Notes under the pieces: model-generated | What the model saw: the letters and a program-made list of their open reading frames with translations, nothing else | Told to the model about the DNA's origin: nothing | Databases searched by the model: none | Made by a program: the position numbers and the translations under genes | Shown: one piece after another, positions 34,035 to 42,807 of the stretch | Layout: every line of letters starts with the position of its first letter | Numbering within the stretch: position 1 is the first letter of the stretch | Source: Micavibrio sp. UBA5572 | GTDB lineage: Bacteria; Pseudomonadota; Alphaproteobacteria; Micavibrionales; Micavibrionaceae | Length of the DNA stretch: 64,000 bases | Assembly: GCA_002425415.1 (NCBI GenBank) | Contig: DIMG01000010.1 | Span: forward strand, 1 to 64,000 | Reading direction: 5' to 3'

Positions 34035-34715
34035 CTAGTATTTAACGCCACAACCGTATGATTGTGTTGTCGCATTTTCAACAGGTTTACCCTCTTTCAA
34101 AGCCGCGAGAGCTTCACGAACGTAGTTCTTTGCTCCTTCAAGGCTTTCGGGCTTATAACTGTTATTGTCATCAATCGCGCCTGCGTAAACCAGAACACCG
34201 TCTTTATCGATTACAAACATATGGGGCGTGGTTTTTGCACCATATAAATGTCCAATAACTCCGTTGGTATCAAGAAGCTTATTGCTTGGATGTGCGGCTT
34301 GTTCTGCCATAATTGCTTTGGCTTCTTCAGGGGTTGTAAACCCTTCCTTGCCTTCAGAAGAAGATACGATTGAAATCCAGACAACGCCGTCATCCGTGGC
34401 TTCTTTTTGAAGTTTTTGCATGTTACCACTGTCATAATGTTTTTTGACATACGGGCATTCATGGTTGGTCCATTCCAGAACCACTGTTTTGCCTTTCAAC
34501 GCCGACAACATAACGTGTTCGCCATTGACATCATCGAGCATAAATTCCGGTGCAGGTTTTCCAACTTCTGCCACGGTGCTTATTTCAGAATTGTCTGTTT
34601 CAGGGGCACTCATTTCAGGCATCATTTTGTCTCCCACGGCTTCGCCATGGTGATCTGCCATTGCAGGGACGGTTAGAGCCAGCATTGCAAGCGCGGCCAT
34701 TATAAAAGTCTTCAT
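34035..34715 (-). CDS. Exported redoxin-family protein
   Basis: 226 residues with a signal peptide (MKTFIMAALAMLALTVPAMA, cleavage before DHHGE). The thioredoxin-like core runs PAPEFMLDDVNGEHVMLSAL, KGKTVVLEWTNHECPYVKKH and KTTPHMFVIDKDG. The active site is a single Cys in HECPYVKKHY rather than CxxC; the only other mature Cys is near the C-terminus (YGCGVKY). This is the AhpC/TSA-redoxin pattern of periplasmic proteins often fed by DsbD/ScsB-type reductases. It follows the ScsB-like gene by 52 bases on the same strand, so that protein is the likely electron donor. Confidence 0.88.
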   Translation of the reverse strand: MKTFIMAALAMLALTVPAMADHHGEAVGDKMMPEMSAPETDNSEISTVAEVGKPAPEFMLDDVNGEHVMLSALKGKTVVLEWTNHECPYVKKHYDSGNMQKLQKEATDDGVVWISIVSSSEGKEGFTTPEEAKAIMAEQAAHPSNKLLDTNGVIGHLYGAKTTPHMFVIDKDGVLVYAGAIDDNNSYKPESLEGAKNYVREALAALKEGKPVENATTQSYGCGVKY

Positions 34716-34767
34716 CGGATTGTCCTTTCCTTGGGTTTCCGTTTTGGTTGAAATATTACGCTGTTAT

Positions 34768-36960
34768 TTAATCGCGCTTTCCACTCACAAATTCAGCAAC
34801 CAGTGCTGGCGTTAGAATTTGCGGAAGAATTTGCTGTTCGGGACGTTTCCCTGTTTCAGGATCACGTGCGCCGATAAACACATAGAGCGGAACTCCGCTT
34901 CGTCCATGCTTTGTCAAAAATTCCGTTATTTCGGCATTCTGGTTTGTCCAGTCGCCTTGGAAAACTATAACCTCATGGTCTGTAAACAACTTTGATGTGA
35001 CCTCTGTTGCCAAGGCAACACGTTCATTCCATTTGCACGTAATACACCATGCCGCCGTCATATTGATAAAAATCGGTTTATCCCCGCTGAGCGCGTCTTC
35101 ATAGCCCTTGGTCGAGTATGCGTGATGATTGGTCAGAGCATTTTCTACGGTGTTCTCAAGTCCGTTGACCATAGACGGTTTCATCGCGCTTAAAGCCACG
35201 ATCAGCAATGCCAAAGCCAAAGAGGAATAAGACAGAGCGTGAATGGCAGACTTCATCGGTTGATGTTTGGGTGTGTGGCGTGCAATCCAGACGGAAAAAG
35301 CAATCATAATCAAGCCAAACAAAGCCAGCATCACGCCATAGTTGCCCGAGACTTGTTGTGCGTAAACCCACACCAGCCATGCAACAGATGCGTAGAGAGG
35401 GAAGGCCATAAATTGCCGGAATGTTTCCATCCATGCCCCTGGTTTTGGAAGTGCCTTGCGCAAGGATGGCACCAAGCATAAAACCAAGTATGGTAGAGCC
35501 AAGCCCACCCCAAGTGCTAAAAAGACTGTCATTGCCACAACAGGACTTTGGGTCAAAGCAAAGCCCATAGCCGTGCCCATGAAAGGCGCGGTACAGGGTG
35601 TGGCCACAATTGTTGCCAGCATACCGGTGAAAAATGTTCCGGAATAGCCATGTTTGGCGGCCAGTTTATGGCCAATATTGCTGAACAAGTGTCCTTTGAA
35701 TTCGAAAAATCCTGACAGATTAAGTGCCATGACAAACAGCAAATAGGCCAAGAGTAAAACCACCACCGGATTTTGTAACTGGAATCCCCAGCCTATTTCT
35801 TCCCCAGCGGATTTCAGTGCAATCAAGGCCGCAGCAATTCCCCCGAAGCACACAAGAATTCCCGCCGTATAAAAAAAGCCATGAAAGGCCGCATATTTTT
35901 GTTCTTTAGCCGACATCTTGACCAAACTTAGAGCCTTCATCGACAAGACAGGGAAAACACAAGGCATCAAATTCAGGATCATGCCCCCCAAAATAGCCAG
36001 AAAAATAGCTTGCATGATTGTGACTGTTTCCCCCGAAATTTCATGATCTGAATTATCCGGCGAGGCCGTTGTCGGTAGAAGAGCTGCCGCTTTCATATTG
36101 CCGCCGCTGATTGCGACATCCAGAGCGAGTGCTTTTTCCTGCCCTTCTTTGGTCTGATAAACCAGAACGCCTTTCAAATTCCTCAAAGCCGATAGAGGGC
36201 GCGTGTCACGTTGGACAAGAATTTCGAGGCGGTTGTTTTTAACTGCAATTTCCTGAGGAGCAGGATTGAGCAGAATTCCCCATTCTTCAGGGTAGAAAAA
36301 CAAGTCGGTGGCCTTTTGAAGTTCGGGAATAAAGGTGTCATCTGCATCAAAGGTCAGTTTCAGGGTTTGATCTTGCTCTTCGATCATTCCTTGCCAAACC
36401 ATTTTTTCCGGCATCGCTGCTTTTGCTGCAATAAACAGGTCGGGATCGGTTTCTTGTCCCAAGTTTGCCGCTGTTGCAATCGGCAAGACCAAGGTTGCTT
36501 TGGTAAATTCTGGAACGCAAATGTCCTTACACACCAGCCATGAAATATCAGCGGTTAAGGTGACTTCGCCAGATGTTATGGTTTCAGGAGCTGTGATCGA
36601 GGTCAGTAAAATATTCTTGCCGGAAAACCCGTAATTCATTAAAGGCCCGTAGGCTATTCTATGAGGTTTGGGAAAATCGATCTCTCCGGCTGTAAATCCT
36701 TCGGGAAGTGTCCAGATTACGCTGGTTGTTTCACCGGAATCTCCCGGGTTTTTCCAGTATGTATGCCATTCATCCTGATGGTTTTGTTCAATCGCAATAG
36801 TAAGCGTTTCTCCGGGGGAAATCGCATCCTTTTCCGGAATCACATTGACCACCACATATCTGGGAACGCCGTCTTTAAGCGTTTGCGCCTGTGCCGGCAA
36901 ATTCACCCACGGTATGCTGGCCAAAATTGCGAGAATGCTTAAAGAGATTTTCAATATCAT
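34768..36960 (-). CDS. DsbD/ScsB-like thiol-disulfide reductase
   Basis: 730 residues, a transmembrane carrier moving electrons from cytoplasmic thioredoxin to periplasmic proteins. It has a signal peptide (cleavage after AQAQ), an N-terminal beta domain of the ScsB type (about 30-290) with WLVCKDICVPE, then an eight-helix membrane domain (about 320-600) with the paired cysteines in NLMPCVFPVLS and ATPCTAPFMG. The C-terminal thioredoxin domain has CITC in TAAWCITCKWNER. All three redox pairs are intact. It sits upstream of, and likely in one transcript with, the redoxin at 34035. Confidence 0.93.
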   Translation of the reverse strand: MILKISLSILAILASIPWVNLPAQAQTLKDGVPRYVVVNVIPEKDAISPGETLTIAIEQNHQDEWHTYWKNPGDSGETTSVIWTLPEGFTAGEIDFPKPHRIAYGPLMNYGFSGKNILLTSITAPETITSGEVTLTADISWLVCKDICVPEFTKATLVLPIATAANLGQETDPDLFIAAKAAMPEKMVWQGMIEEQDQTLKLTFDADDTFIPELQKATDLFFYPEEWGILLNPAPQEIAVKNNRLEILVQRDTRPLSALRNLKGVLVYQTKEGQEKALALDVAISGGNMKAAALLPTTASPDNSDHEISGETVTIMQAIFLAILGGMILNLMPCVFPVLSMKALSLVKMSAKEQKYAAFHGFFYTAGILVCFGGIAAALIALKSAGEEIGWGFQLQNPVVVLLLAYLLFVMALNLSGFFEFKGHLFSNIGHKLAAKHGYSGTFFTGMLATIVATPCTAPFMGTAMGFALTQSPVVAMTVFLALGVGLALPYLVLCLVPSLRKALPKPGAWMETFRQFMAFPLYASVAWLVWVYAQQVSGNYGVMLALFGLIMIAFSVWIARHTPKHQPMKSAIHALSYSSLALALLIVALSAMKPSMVNGLENTVENALTNHHAYSTKGYEDALSGDKPIFINMTAAWCITCKWNERVALATEVTSKLFTDHEVIVFQGDWTNQNAEITEFLTKHGRSGVPLYVFIGARDPETGKRPEQQILPQILTPALVAEFVSGKRD

Positions 36961-37094
36961 GGGGGTGTTCCTAAATACTTATTCCTAATTCCATGCAGCA
37001 TACGCGAACGGGATGAATTGTCCAATCTTGCATCTTAGTCTTTTTCTTCCTAGAGTGTTTCGGTTGTTTTGACAAAAAAGTTACAGGTTTTTTT

Positions 37095-39050
37095 ATGGTT
37101 TCAGAATCTATCTGCCTTTGGGCGCCTTCCGCTTCTCTTAAAGCCAGTTCGCATCTTATTGCTTTTGCCAAGAAGAACGGGTTTGCGGGTGATGTTGACT
37201 ATAAAACCCTGCATGATTGGTCTTTGCAAGACGTCGGGCTTTTCTGGTCGAAATTCTGGGATTATGCGGGAATTATCGGGGACAAGGGCTCGGTATCCTT
37301 GACTGATGGCGATCAAATGGAACATGCCCATTTTTTCCCCGAGGCCTCATTGAACTGGGCAGAAAACCTGCTCAAACGTCGCGATGACGGTATGGCGATT
37401 ATGTTCCGTGATGAATTGGGACGGGAGCGATTTCTGACTTTTGCGCAACTGGCTCAATCCGTATCGTCTTTCCAACAAGCCCTGCGGGATGCCGGAATCG
37501 GTCAGGGTGACCGTGTCGCCGGATATATGCCCAATCTTCCCGAAACATTGATTGCGGCTTTGGCGACGGCTTCATTGGGGGCTATCTGGTCATCTGCCTC
37601 ACCGGATTTCGGGGTGCAAGGCGTGATTGACCGTTTTGGGCAGATCGAGCCTAAAATCCTTATTTCCGTCGATGGGTATTTTTACAACGGTAAAACCGTT
37701 GATGTGCTTGGAAAAATTGCGCAAGCTTTGCCAAGCCTTCCTTCTGTCGAGCGCGTGATTATTGTTCCGTTTGCTGCGGAGAGTCCGGATTTATCGGGCA
37801 TCAAAAATGGCCTTACTCTTCAGGATTTTGTTGCGAGTTTTGCTGCACAAGATCCTGAATTTGTGCGTCTTCCTTTTAATCATCCGTTGTTTATAATGTT
37901 TTCTTCCGGCACGACCGGTATTCCAAAATGTATTGTCCATGGCCATGGCGGCACTTTGTTGCAACATATGAAAGAGCATTTGCTGCACTGTGATATCAAA
38001 CAAGATGACCGCGTTTTTTACTTCACCACCTGCGGGTGGATGATGTGGAACTGGCAAATTTCGGCTTTGGCGTCCGGTGCGTGTCTGATGCTCTATGACG
38101 GGTCGCCGTTTTATCCCACCCCCTATAGTCTGTGGGATTATACATCCAAGCATGGCTGTTCCCTGTTCGGCACTGGTGCTAAATATATTGATGCGCTCAA
38201 AGCCGAAGGATGTGTAGTCAAGGACAAATATGACCTCTCTACACTTCGTACCATTACTTCGACAGGCTCGCCATTGGTTCACGAAAGTTTTGATTACGTT
38301 TATGACACCATCAAATCTGATATTCATCTGGCCTCGATTTCAGGCGGGACAGATATTGTTTCCTGTTTTGTGATCGGCAATGTTTTATCCCCCGTTTGGC
38401 GTGGAGAAATTCAATGTGCCGGACTTGGGTATGCGGTTGATGTTTTTGATGATGCCGGACAACCCTTACCCAGTGGGGCGGGCAGCGGCGAGTTGGTTTG
38501 TACAAAGCCGTTCCCGTCGATGCCGATTTATTTCTGGAATGATGAAGGGCGCGAGCGTTATCACAAAGCCTATTTCGACCGTTTTGACAATGTGTGGTGT
38601 CATGGAGACTGGATCGAACGTACGCAACATGATGGGTTTATTATTCTAGGTCGATCGGACGCCACACTTAATCCGGGCGGGGTTCGGATCGGAACAGCCG
38701 AGATTTATCGTCAGGTCGAACAGATTCCCGACGTGTTGGAAAGCATTGCGGTCGGGCAGCTTTGGGACAATGACGAACGGGTTATTTTGTTCGTGCGTCT
38801 GAAAGACGGGGCTGTTCTGGATGATGGTTTAAAAGACCAAATTAAAAAACGGATTCGTTCCGGTGCATCGCCCCGCCATGTTCCGGCGAAAATTATTCAG
38901 GTCACAGATATTCCGCGCACCAAAAGCAACAAGATTGTCGAGCTGGCGGTTAAGGAAGTGATTCATGGCCGCCCTGTTAGAAACGTCGAGGCTCTTGCGA
39001 ACCCCGACGCTTTGGAACTTTATAAAAATCTGGAAGATTTGGCGCGTTAA
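37095..39050 (+). CDS. aacS: Acetoacetyl-CoA synthetase
   Basis: 651 residues, a typical length. This adenylate-forming enzyme activates acetoacetate to acetoacetyl-CoA, linking ketone-body or polyhydroxybutyrate breakdown to central metabolism. The AMP-binding signature is MFSSGTTGIPKCIVHGHGG (near residue 270), followed by HLLHCDI, FYFTTCGWMMWNWQISAL, SISGGTDI and GRSDATLNPGGVRIGTAEIYR; the catalytic C-terminal Lys is in PRTKSNKIVELAVK. GTDI and TTCGWMMWNW distinguish it from acetyl-CoA synthetase. It stands alone on the plus strand. Confidence 0.95.
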   Translation: MVSESICLWAPSASLKASSHLIAFAKKNGFAGDVDYKTLHDWSLQDVGLFWSKFWDYAGIIGDKGSVSLTDGDQMEHAHFFPEASLNWAENLLKRRDDGMAIMFRDELGRERFLTFAQLAQSVSSFQQALRDAGIGQGDRVAGYMPNLPETLIAALATASLGAIWSSASPDFGVQGVIDRFGQIEPKILISVDGYFYNGKTVDVLGKIAQALPSLPSVERVIIVPFAAESPDLSGIKNGLTLQDFVASFAAQDPEFVRLPFNHPLFIMFSSGTTGIPKCIVHGHGGTLLQHMKEHLLHCDIKQDDRVFYFTTCGWMMWNWQISALASGACLMLYDGSPFYPTPYSLWDYTSKHGCSLFGTGAKYIDALKAEGCVVKDKYDLSTLRTITSTGSPLVHESFDYVYDTIKSDIHLASISGGTDIVSCFVIGNVLSPVWRGEIQCAGLGYAVDVFDDAGQPLPSGAGSGELVCTKPFPSMPIYFWNDEGRERYHKAYFDRFDNVWCHGDWIERTQHDGFIILGRSDATLNPGGVRIGTAEIYRQVEQIPDVLESIAVGQLWDNDERVILFVRLKDGAVLDDGLKDQIKKRIRSGASPRHVPAKIIQVTDIPRTKSNKIVELAVKEVIHGRPVRNVEALANPDALELYKNLEDLAR

Positions 39051-39061
39051 GAAATTTTTTC

Positions 39062-40801
39062 TTAACCACCACCTATCATGTCCATTCCTATCTGGTTGGT
39101 CGCTGTCCGTGCTATCCCGCCCAAATCCTGTTTGACAGTTGATTCTGGTGGACGCGGCTGTTGTCCTTGAGGAGGCATTTCCGATCCGGTTTTTGGGTCA
39201 AAATAGGTCGTCTGGGCTTCAAGTTTCGCTGGCAATCCATCTTTGACCCCTACTGCAGCTCCCCGCATTGCAACTTCTGCCTTATATTGATCGAATCCTT
39301 GTGGGGAAAGATGTGTATCTTTGGTATATTTTACGCTGCCATCTGGTTCAATTGAACTGGCCGTGCGCAATTTGACATTTCCAGCCTGATCCGTTTCCAA
39401 GCGTATTGCTCCATCCGTCGGGATAACATCAACCATTTTTCCATCTGCACCTTGAACCTTAATTGTACGAGCTTCCCTCACCGTCCGATCCCCATGCTTC
39501 ACGTCATGAAACAATTGACCGTTAGTTGGAAGAGCTGCCATAGATGGTTTTTCATAGATCGAGTGAAGGTTACCTCCCATTGAGAGACCCAAGTTACTGG
39601 CAAGTCCCATTTTCGGATTTCCAGTCAAATTGCCAATAAAATCCATGATTTTTTGTATCAATTGTTGGAAAAATTCGCCGATATTGCCCATAGCACCCTT
39701 CATGTCGATCCCGAACATATTTTGCATGAGGCCACCCAGCTTGCCCATACCTTCGCCCATTTGTAGCTTCGACTGAATACCCTTGACGTATTTATCATCC
39801 GCCAAAAGTTCTGGCCGCTCCATAAGAGTTTCCATTTCTTTTTTGGCTGCTGTTTTCATGGCGTCAGGCATTTCACTCTCGTCACTGGCCATTTTTGCCA
39901 AAGACTTTACAAATCCGGGATGTCCTTTGAGGTTTTCTGCAATTTTTCCTTGAAGAGCCGTATCTCCGGCAATTCTTTCTTCGAAGCCTTTGGTCACAGA
40001 TTCCGATACACCAAATTTATCATGAGCAGCATCTGCAATTCCTCCAGCCAACTGTGCAATTCTTCCATCTTTTCCAATCGTATCTTTTGTCGAAAAGAAC
40101 TGGGAAATATCTGCATCACTTTTTGTTGCCAATCCTGCAAAAATCTTCTGCCCGATTGCATCAACCGAGAAGGTTCCAGCAGGAAGTGGGGGGATTTCAA
40201 TATCTGGCGCTACGGTAGGAGTCACAACCGTTGTTGGTGTCGCTGCCGAAATGGCAGAAGCAGGAGCTTTTGTATGCTGTTGCCCAGTGGGTGTTGACCT
40301 TGCTGCTGGTTTTTTTTCAGTCGTCGCCGCAGCGGGTGCCGCTACCGTTGCCGCGACTGGTGTTGATATGGTGGCAGGAGCTGCTGCTGGCGTGGTTCCT
40401 AAAAGGGTGCCTAAATTTTTACCGTCATATTTCAAAATGATTTGTGCTGCTTGAGCCTGATTTCCCTGCAAAGATTCTTGCAATTTTTGTGCTGCTACTG
40501 GATCCTTTGCTAAATCAGCTTCTAAATGCTGTATCAAGTTTGGGTCTTGCTTTAATTTCTTAACGACTGCTTCGGCAAAGGGCTTTACCGTCTCTGATTT
40601 ATTCGCCACATTAGTCAAAAGCTCTGTTACGCGCGGAGCTTTGTCCATTTTTTCTGATAAATCCGCCAATTTATCTTTGGCGGCAATAGCCGAGTTTGCA
40701 GATGCGGACGCCTTATCTAAAATCCCTTGCGGGTTCATTGTCCTATATTGATCGTTGTAAAAAGCTGTCCCTAACTCTGCCAATGCCTGTGCTTTATTCA
40801 T
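39062..40801 (-). CDS. Large low-complexity protein of unknown function
   Basis: 579 residues from the ATG at 40801, with an ideal AAGGAG ribosome site at 40807-40812. No signal peptide or membrane span. A helical N-terminal half (LADLSEKMDKAPRVTELLTN) is joined by an Ala/Pro/Thr-rich linker (about 135-215) to a second helical region with repeated Gly/Met segments (MGEGMGKLGGLMQNMFGIDM), then a predicted beta-rich C-terminal part and a Gln/Pro-rich tail ending MDMIGGG. I recognise no family. Architecture (linker-separated modules, no export signal) would suit a surface or injected protein, but that is inference only. It ends 11 bases from aacS, converging. Confidence 0.75.
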   Translation of the reverse strand: MNKAQALAELGTAFYNDQYRTMNPQGILDKASASANSAIAAKDKLADLSEKMDKAPRVTELLTNVANKSETVKPFAEAVVKKLKQDPNLIQHLEADLAKDPVAAQKLQESLQGNQAQAAQIILKYDGKNLGTLLGTTPAAAPATISTPVAATVAAPAAATTEKKPAARSTPTGQQHTKAPASAISAATPTTVVTPTVAPDIEIPPLPAGTFSVDAIGQKIFAGLATKSDADISQFFSTKDTIGKDGRIAQLAGGIADAAHDKFGVSESVTKGFEERIAGDTALQGKIAENLKGHPGFVKSLAKMASDESEMPDAMKTAAKKEMETLMERPELLADDKYVKGIQSKLQMGEGMGKLGGLMQNMFGIDMKGAMGNIGEFFQQLIQKIMDFIGNLTGNPKMGLASNLGLSMGGNLHSIYEKPSMAALPTNGQLFHDVKHGDRTVREARTIKVQGADGKMVDVIPTDGAIRLETDQAGNVKLRTASSIEPDGSVKYTKDTHLSPQGFDQYKAEVAMRGAAVGVKDGLPAKLEAQTTYFDPKTGSEMPPQGQQPRPPESTVKQDLGGIARTATNQIGMDMIGGG

Positions 40802-40859
40802 AACCACTCCTTCTAGTATTACTAGTATTACACCATAAATTACCTAATATTATTCGGGT

Positions 40860-41261
40860 TTAAATGCCCGTATATCTTACAATCAATTTGGCGGGGTATA
40901 TGTCCCGCGGGAATTTGGCATCTTCCATATAGATCATCATTACCTTGTCCGCCTTACCTAAGTATTTGCGAAATGGTTTGTGGATTGTCATACCCAAACC
41001 CTGCACTTTTCCGCTATAGGTTACAAAGGTTAACAAGGCCAAATCCATATCATATTCAACCCATTCAATTTCTTCAGGTAATGGCTGATTATACAGCACT
41101 GCAGCATTTGAATCGATATCAACCAGCAATTCCGCATCACGGCCACCGCTGACGATGCTTGGTAGAACCGGTGCGTTTTCAGGGATAACATATTTCATAT
41201 CCAATACGGGGTTTCGCGAAACCCCCAGAACGTCCAATTCGCCATCCAGATCAAGTGCCAT
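40860..41261 (-). CDS. Small protein of unknown function
   Basis: 133 residues, acidic, probably a beta-rich soluble protein (ELLVDIDSNAAVLYNQPLPE, then EWVEYDMDLALLTFVTYSGK). It has no cysteine, signal peptide or membrane segment. I do not recognise it. It precedes the 579-residue unknown gene by 58 bases on the same strand, so the two may be co-transcribed and act together. Confidence 0.65.
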   Translation of the reverse strand: MALDLDGELDVLGVSRNPVLDMKYVIPENAPVLPSIVSGGRDAELLVDIDSNAAVLYNQPLPEEIEWVEYDMDLALLTFVTYSGKVQGLGMTIHKPFRKYLGKADKVMMIYMEDAKFPRDIYPAKLIVRYTGI

Positions 41262-41395
41262 TCTACCCTTATCTCTCTTCCGGTTTTATATAGCTTTCTA
41301 TATTTTTCTTGCTTTCTTGATTATTATACTGAAAAACTCTCAAAATCACAAACTATTCACACGATTTTCCGTGAATATAGATTGGTTCAGGATAT

Positions 41396-42049
41396 ATGAC
41401 AGAGATTAAAATTTGTGGAGTGACTGAAAAAAGACATCTTGATGTCGCGCTTTCGCATGGGGCGCGGTTTATCGGGTTGGTTTTTTATCCGAAATCTCCC
41501 CGCTTTATTGATCCTGAGATGGCCAAAATTCTTGCCCGCAATGCTCCGACCGGTGTGCGTATGATCGGGTTGTTTGTTGATCCCGATGATGCTTGGCTTG
41601 ACCATGTCATCGCCGCTGTTCCACTGGATATGATCCAGTTACACGGAACAGAAACGCCTGTACGCGTTCAGGAAATCAAAAGCAAATTCCATCTGCCGGT
41701 TATTAAAGCCTTTCCGGTTGCAACCCGCGATGATCTTGGCGTTGTCTCTGCTTATGAGCCGATTGTAGACTGGTTGTTATTTGATGCCAAGGCCGTCCGT
41801 TCAGCAGAAAAGCTTGATCCGCTTCTTCCCGGAGGAAATGGTCAGAGTTTTGACTGGACTATTCTTCTGGGACGGAAATTTTCAAAACCGTGGATGCTGT
41901 CCGGCGGGTTACATGCTGGTAATGTCCGTGACGCCTTATCCTTATTGTCCCCCGATGCAGTTGATGTGTCCAGTGGAGTCGAGGCTTGTTTGGGTCAAAA
42001 AGATGCTTTAAAAATCGCCGAGTTTATCCAAACGGTCAAAAACTCTTAA
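41396..42049 (+). CDS. trpF: Phosphoribosylanthranilate isomerase
   Basis: 217 residues, a normal TIM-barrel length. It converts phosphoribosylanthranilate to CdRP in tryptophan synthesis. The start MTEIKICGVTEKRHLDVALS holds the catalytic Cys (KICG); GLVFYPKSPRFID, DMIQLHGTE and the phosphate-binding PWMLSGGLHAGNV and VDVSSGVE follow. The catalytic Asp is in WLLFDAK. No trpB or trpA follows, so it is separated from the usual trpF-trpB-trpA run. Its 3' end overlaps the end of the opposite M15 peptidase gene by 42 bases. Confidence 0.95.
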   Translation: MTEIKICGVTEKRHLDVALSHGARFIGLVFYPKSPRFIDPEMAKILARNAPTGVRMIGLFVDPDDAWLDHVIAAVPLDMIQLHGTETPVRVQEIKSKFHLPVIKAFPVATRDDLGVVSAYEPIVDWLLFDAKAVRSAEKLDPLLPGGNGQSFDWTILLGRKFSKPWMLSGGLHAGNVRDALSLLSPDAVDVSSGVEACLGQKDALKIAEFIQTVKNS

Positions 42050-42754
42050 ATGAATGTCTTTGGCCTTGTCTTCCGGTATCGGTATCGGGGCTGATACCAT
42101 TTTTTGCCACTGTTCGAGCCGGACCTCCGAAATCGGTTCAAATTTGCTGATCCATTCGGCCGTAAATCTGAAATCCCACCATTCTGTTGATAAAAAAACC
42201 AGTTCTTTGCCCATCCGACTAGCGGAAATTGCCATGGCCTGATTCAAACATTCACGGTTGGATTTTATCGAAGGTGCCAAATTCACGTATTCACGGTGGG
42301 CTGGATTATTTTCAGCATCAGGCCGATCTGAAAAAGCATCAAACGCTGTCCCGAAATCAATATCGTGTCCATTTGCATCTTTTGCAGCTATATCGACCGC
42401 CATGCCACGCGGATGGCCGCCCTGACCCGGACTTGATAAAAATCTCGGTTCTTCCAACCAATGGGGATGAGTGCGCACAATATCTGTTTCAATCATTTTT
42501 TGCTGCGCTTCTATTGGGCGAAGGCAATCTTTTACGACCAATGTCCAATTATGGTTTTTTCGTAAAATTAGTGCCGCAAAAAGGGTGAGCGTCACCAGAT
42601 CGATATGCCCCCACATTCTGGCCTTTGGATGGTAAATCTGACCGAATAAATTTTCGGGGTGTTGTGCGTTGGCATAGGATAAATCCACCTCGATCGGGTG
42701 GGTGGATGTGAATAAATTAAACGAAATCAAGTCATCAGGTAAAATTAGTTCCAT
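42008..42754 (-). CDS. VanX-like M15 D-Ala-D-Ala dipeptidase family protein with altered zinc motif
   Basis: 248 residues of the peptidase M15D (VanX/DdpX) family, which normally hydrolyses D-Ala-D-Ala or related wall dipeptides. The first zinc motif is present: GGHPRGMAVDI gives His114 and Asp121, and DCLRPIEAQ supplies the conserved Arg. The second motif, canonically Glu-Trp-Trp-His, reads EWWDF here (Glu191, Asp194), so the third zinc ligand is Asp. This could still bind metal or may mark an altered or lost activity. No signal peptide, so cytoplasmic as for VanX. It lies between trpF and the PBP1A gene, divergent from the latter. Confidence 0.8.
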   Translation of the reverse strand: MELILPDDLISFNLFTSTHPIEVDLSYANAQHPENLFGQIYHPKARMWGHIDLVTLTLFAALILRKNHNWTLVVKDCLRPIEAQQKMIETDIVRTHPHWLEEPRFLSSPGQGGHPRGMAVDIAAKDANGHDIDFGTAFDAFSDRPDAENNPAHREYVNLAPSIKSNRECLNQAMAISASRMGKELVFLSTEWWDFRFTAEWISKFEPISEVRLEQWQKMVSAPIPIPEDKAKDIHLRVFDRLDKLGDF

Positions 42755-42807
42755 GCTTTGCTTTATACCTCTTTTCTGAATAGCTGTCTTGTGCGATAAA
42801 CGAGGCC

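Noticed and set aside
39048..39066. Palindrome TTAAGAAA/TTTCTTAA between aacS and the converging gene
   Set aside because: It spans the two stop codons and is purely AT; too weak to call a terminator.
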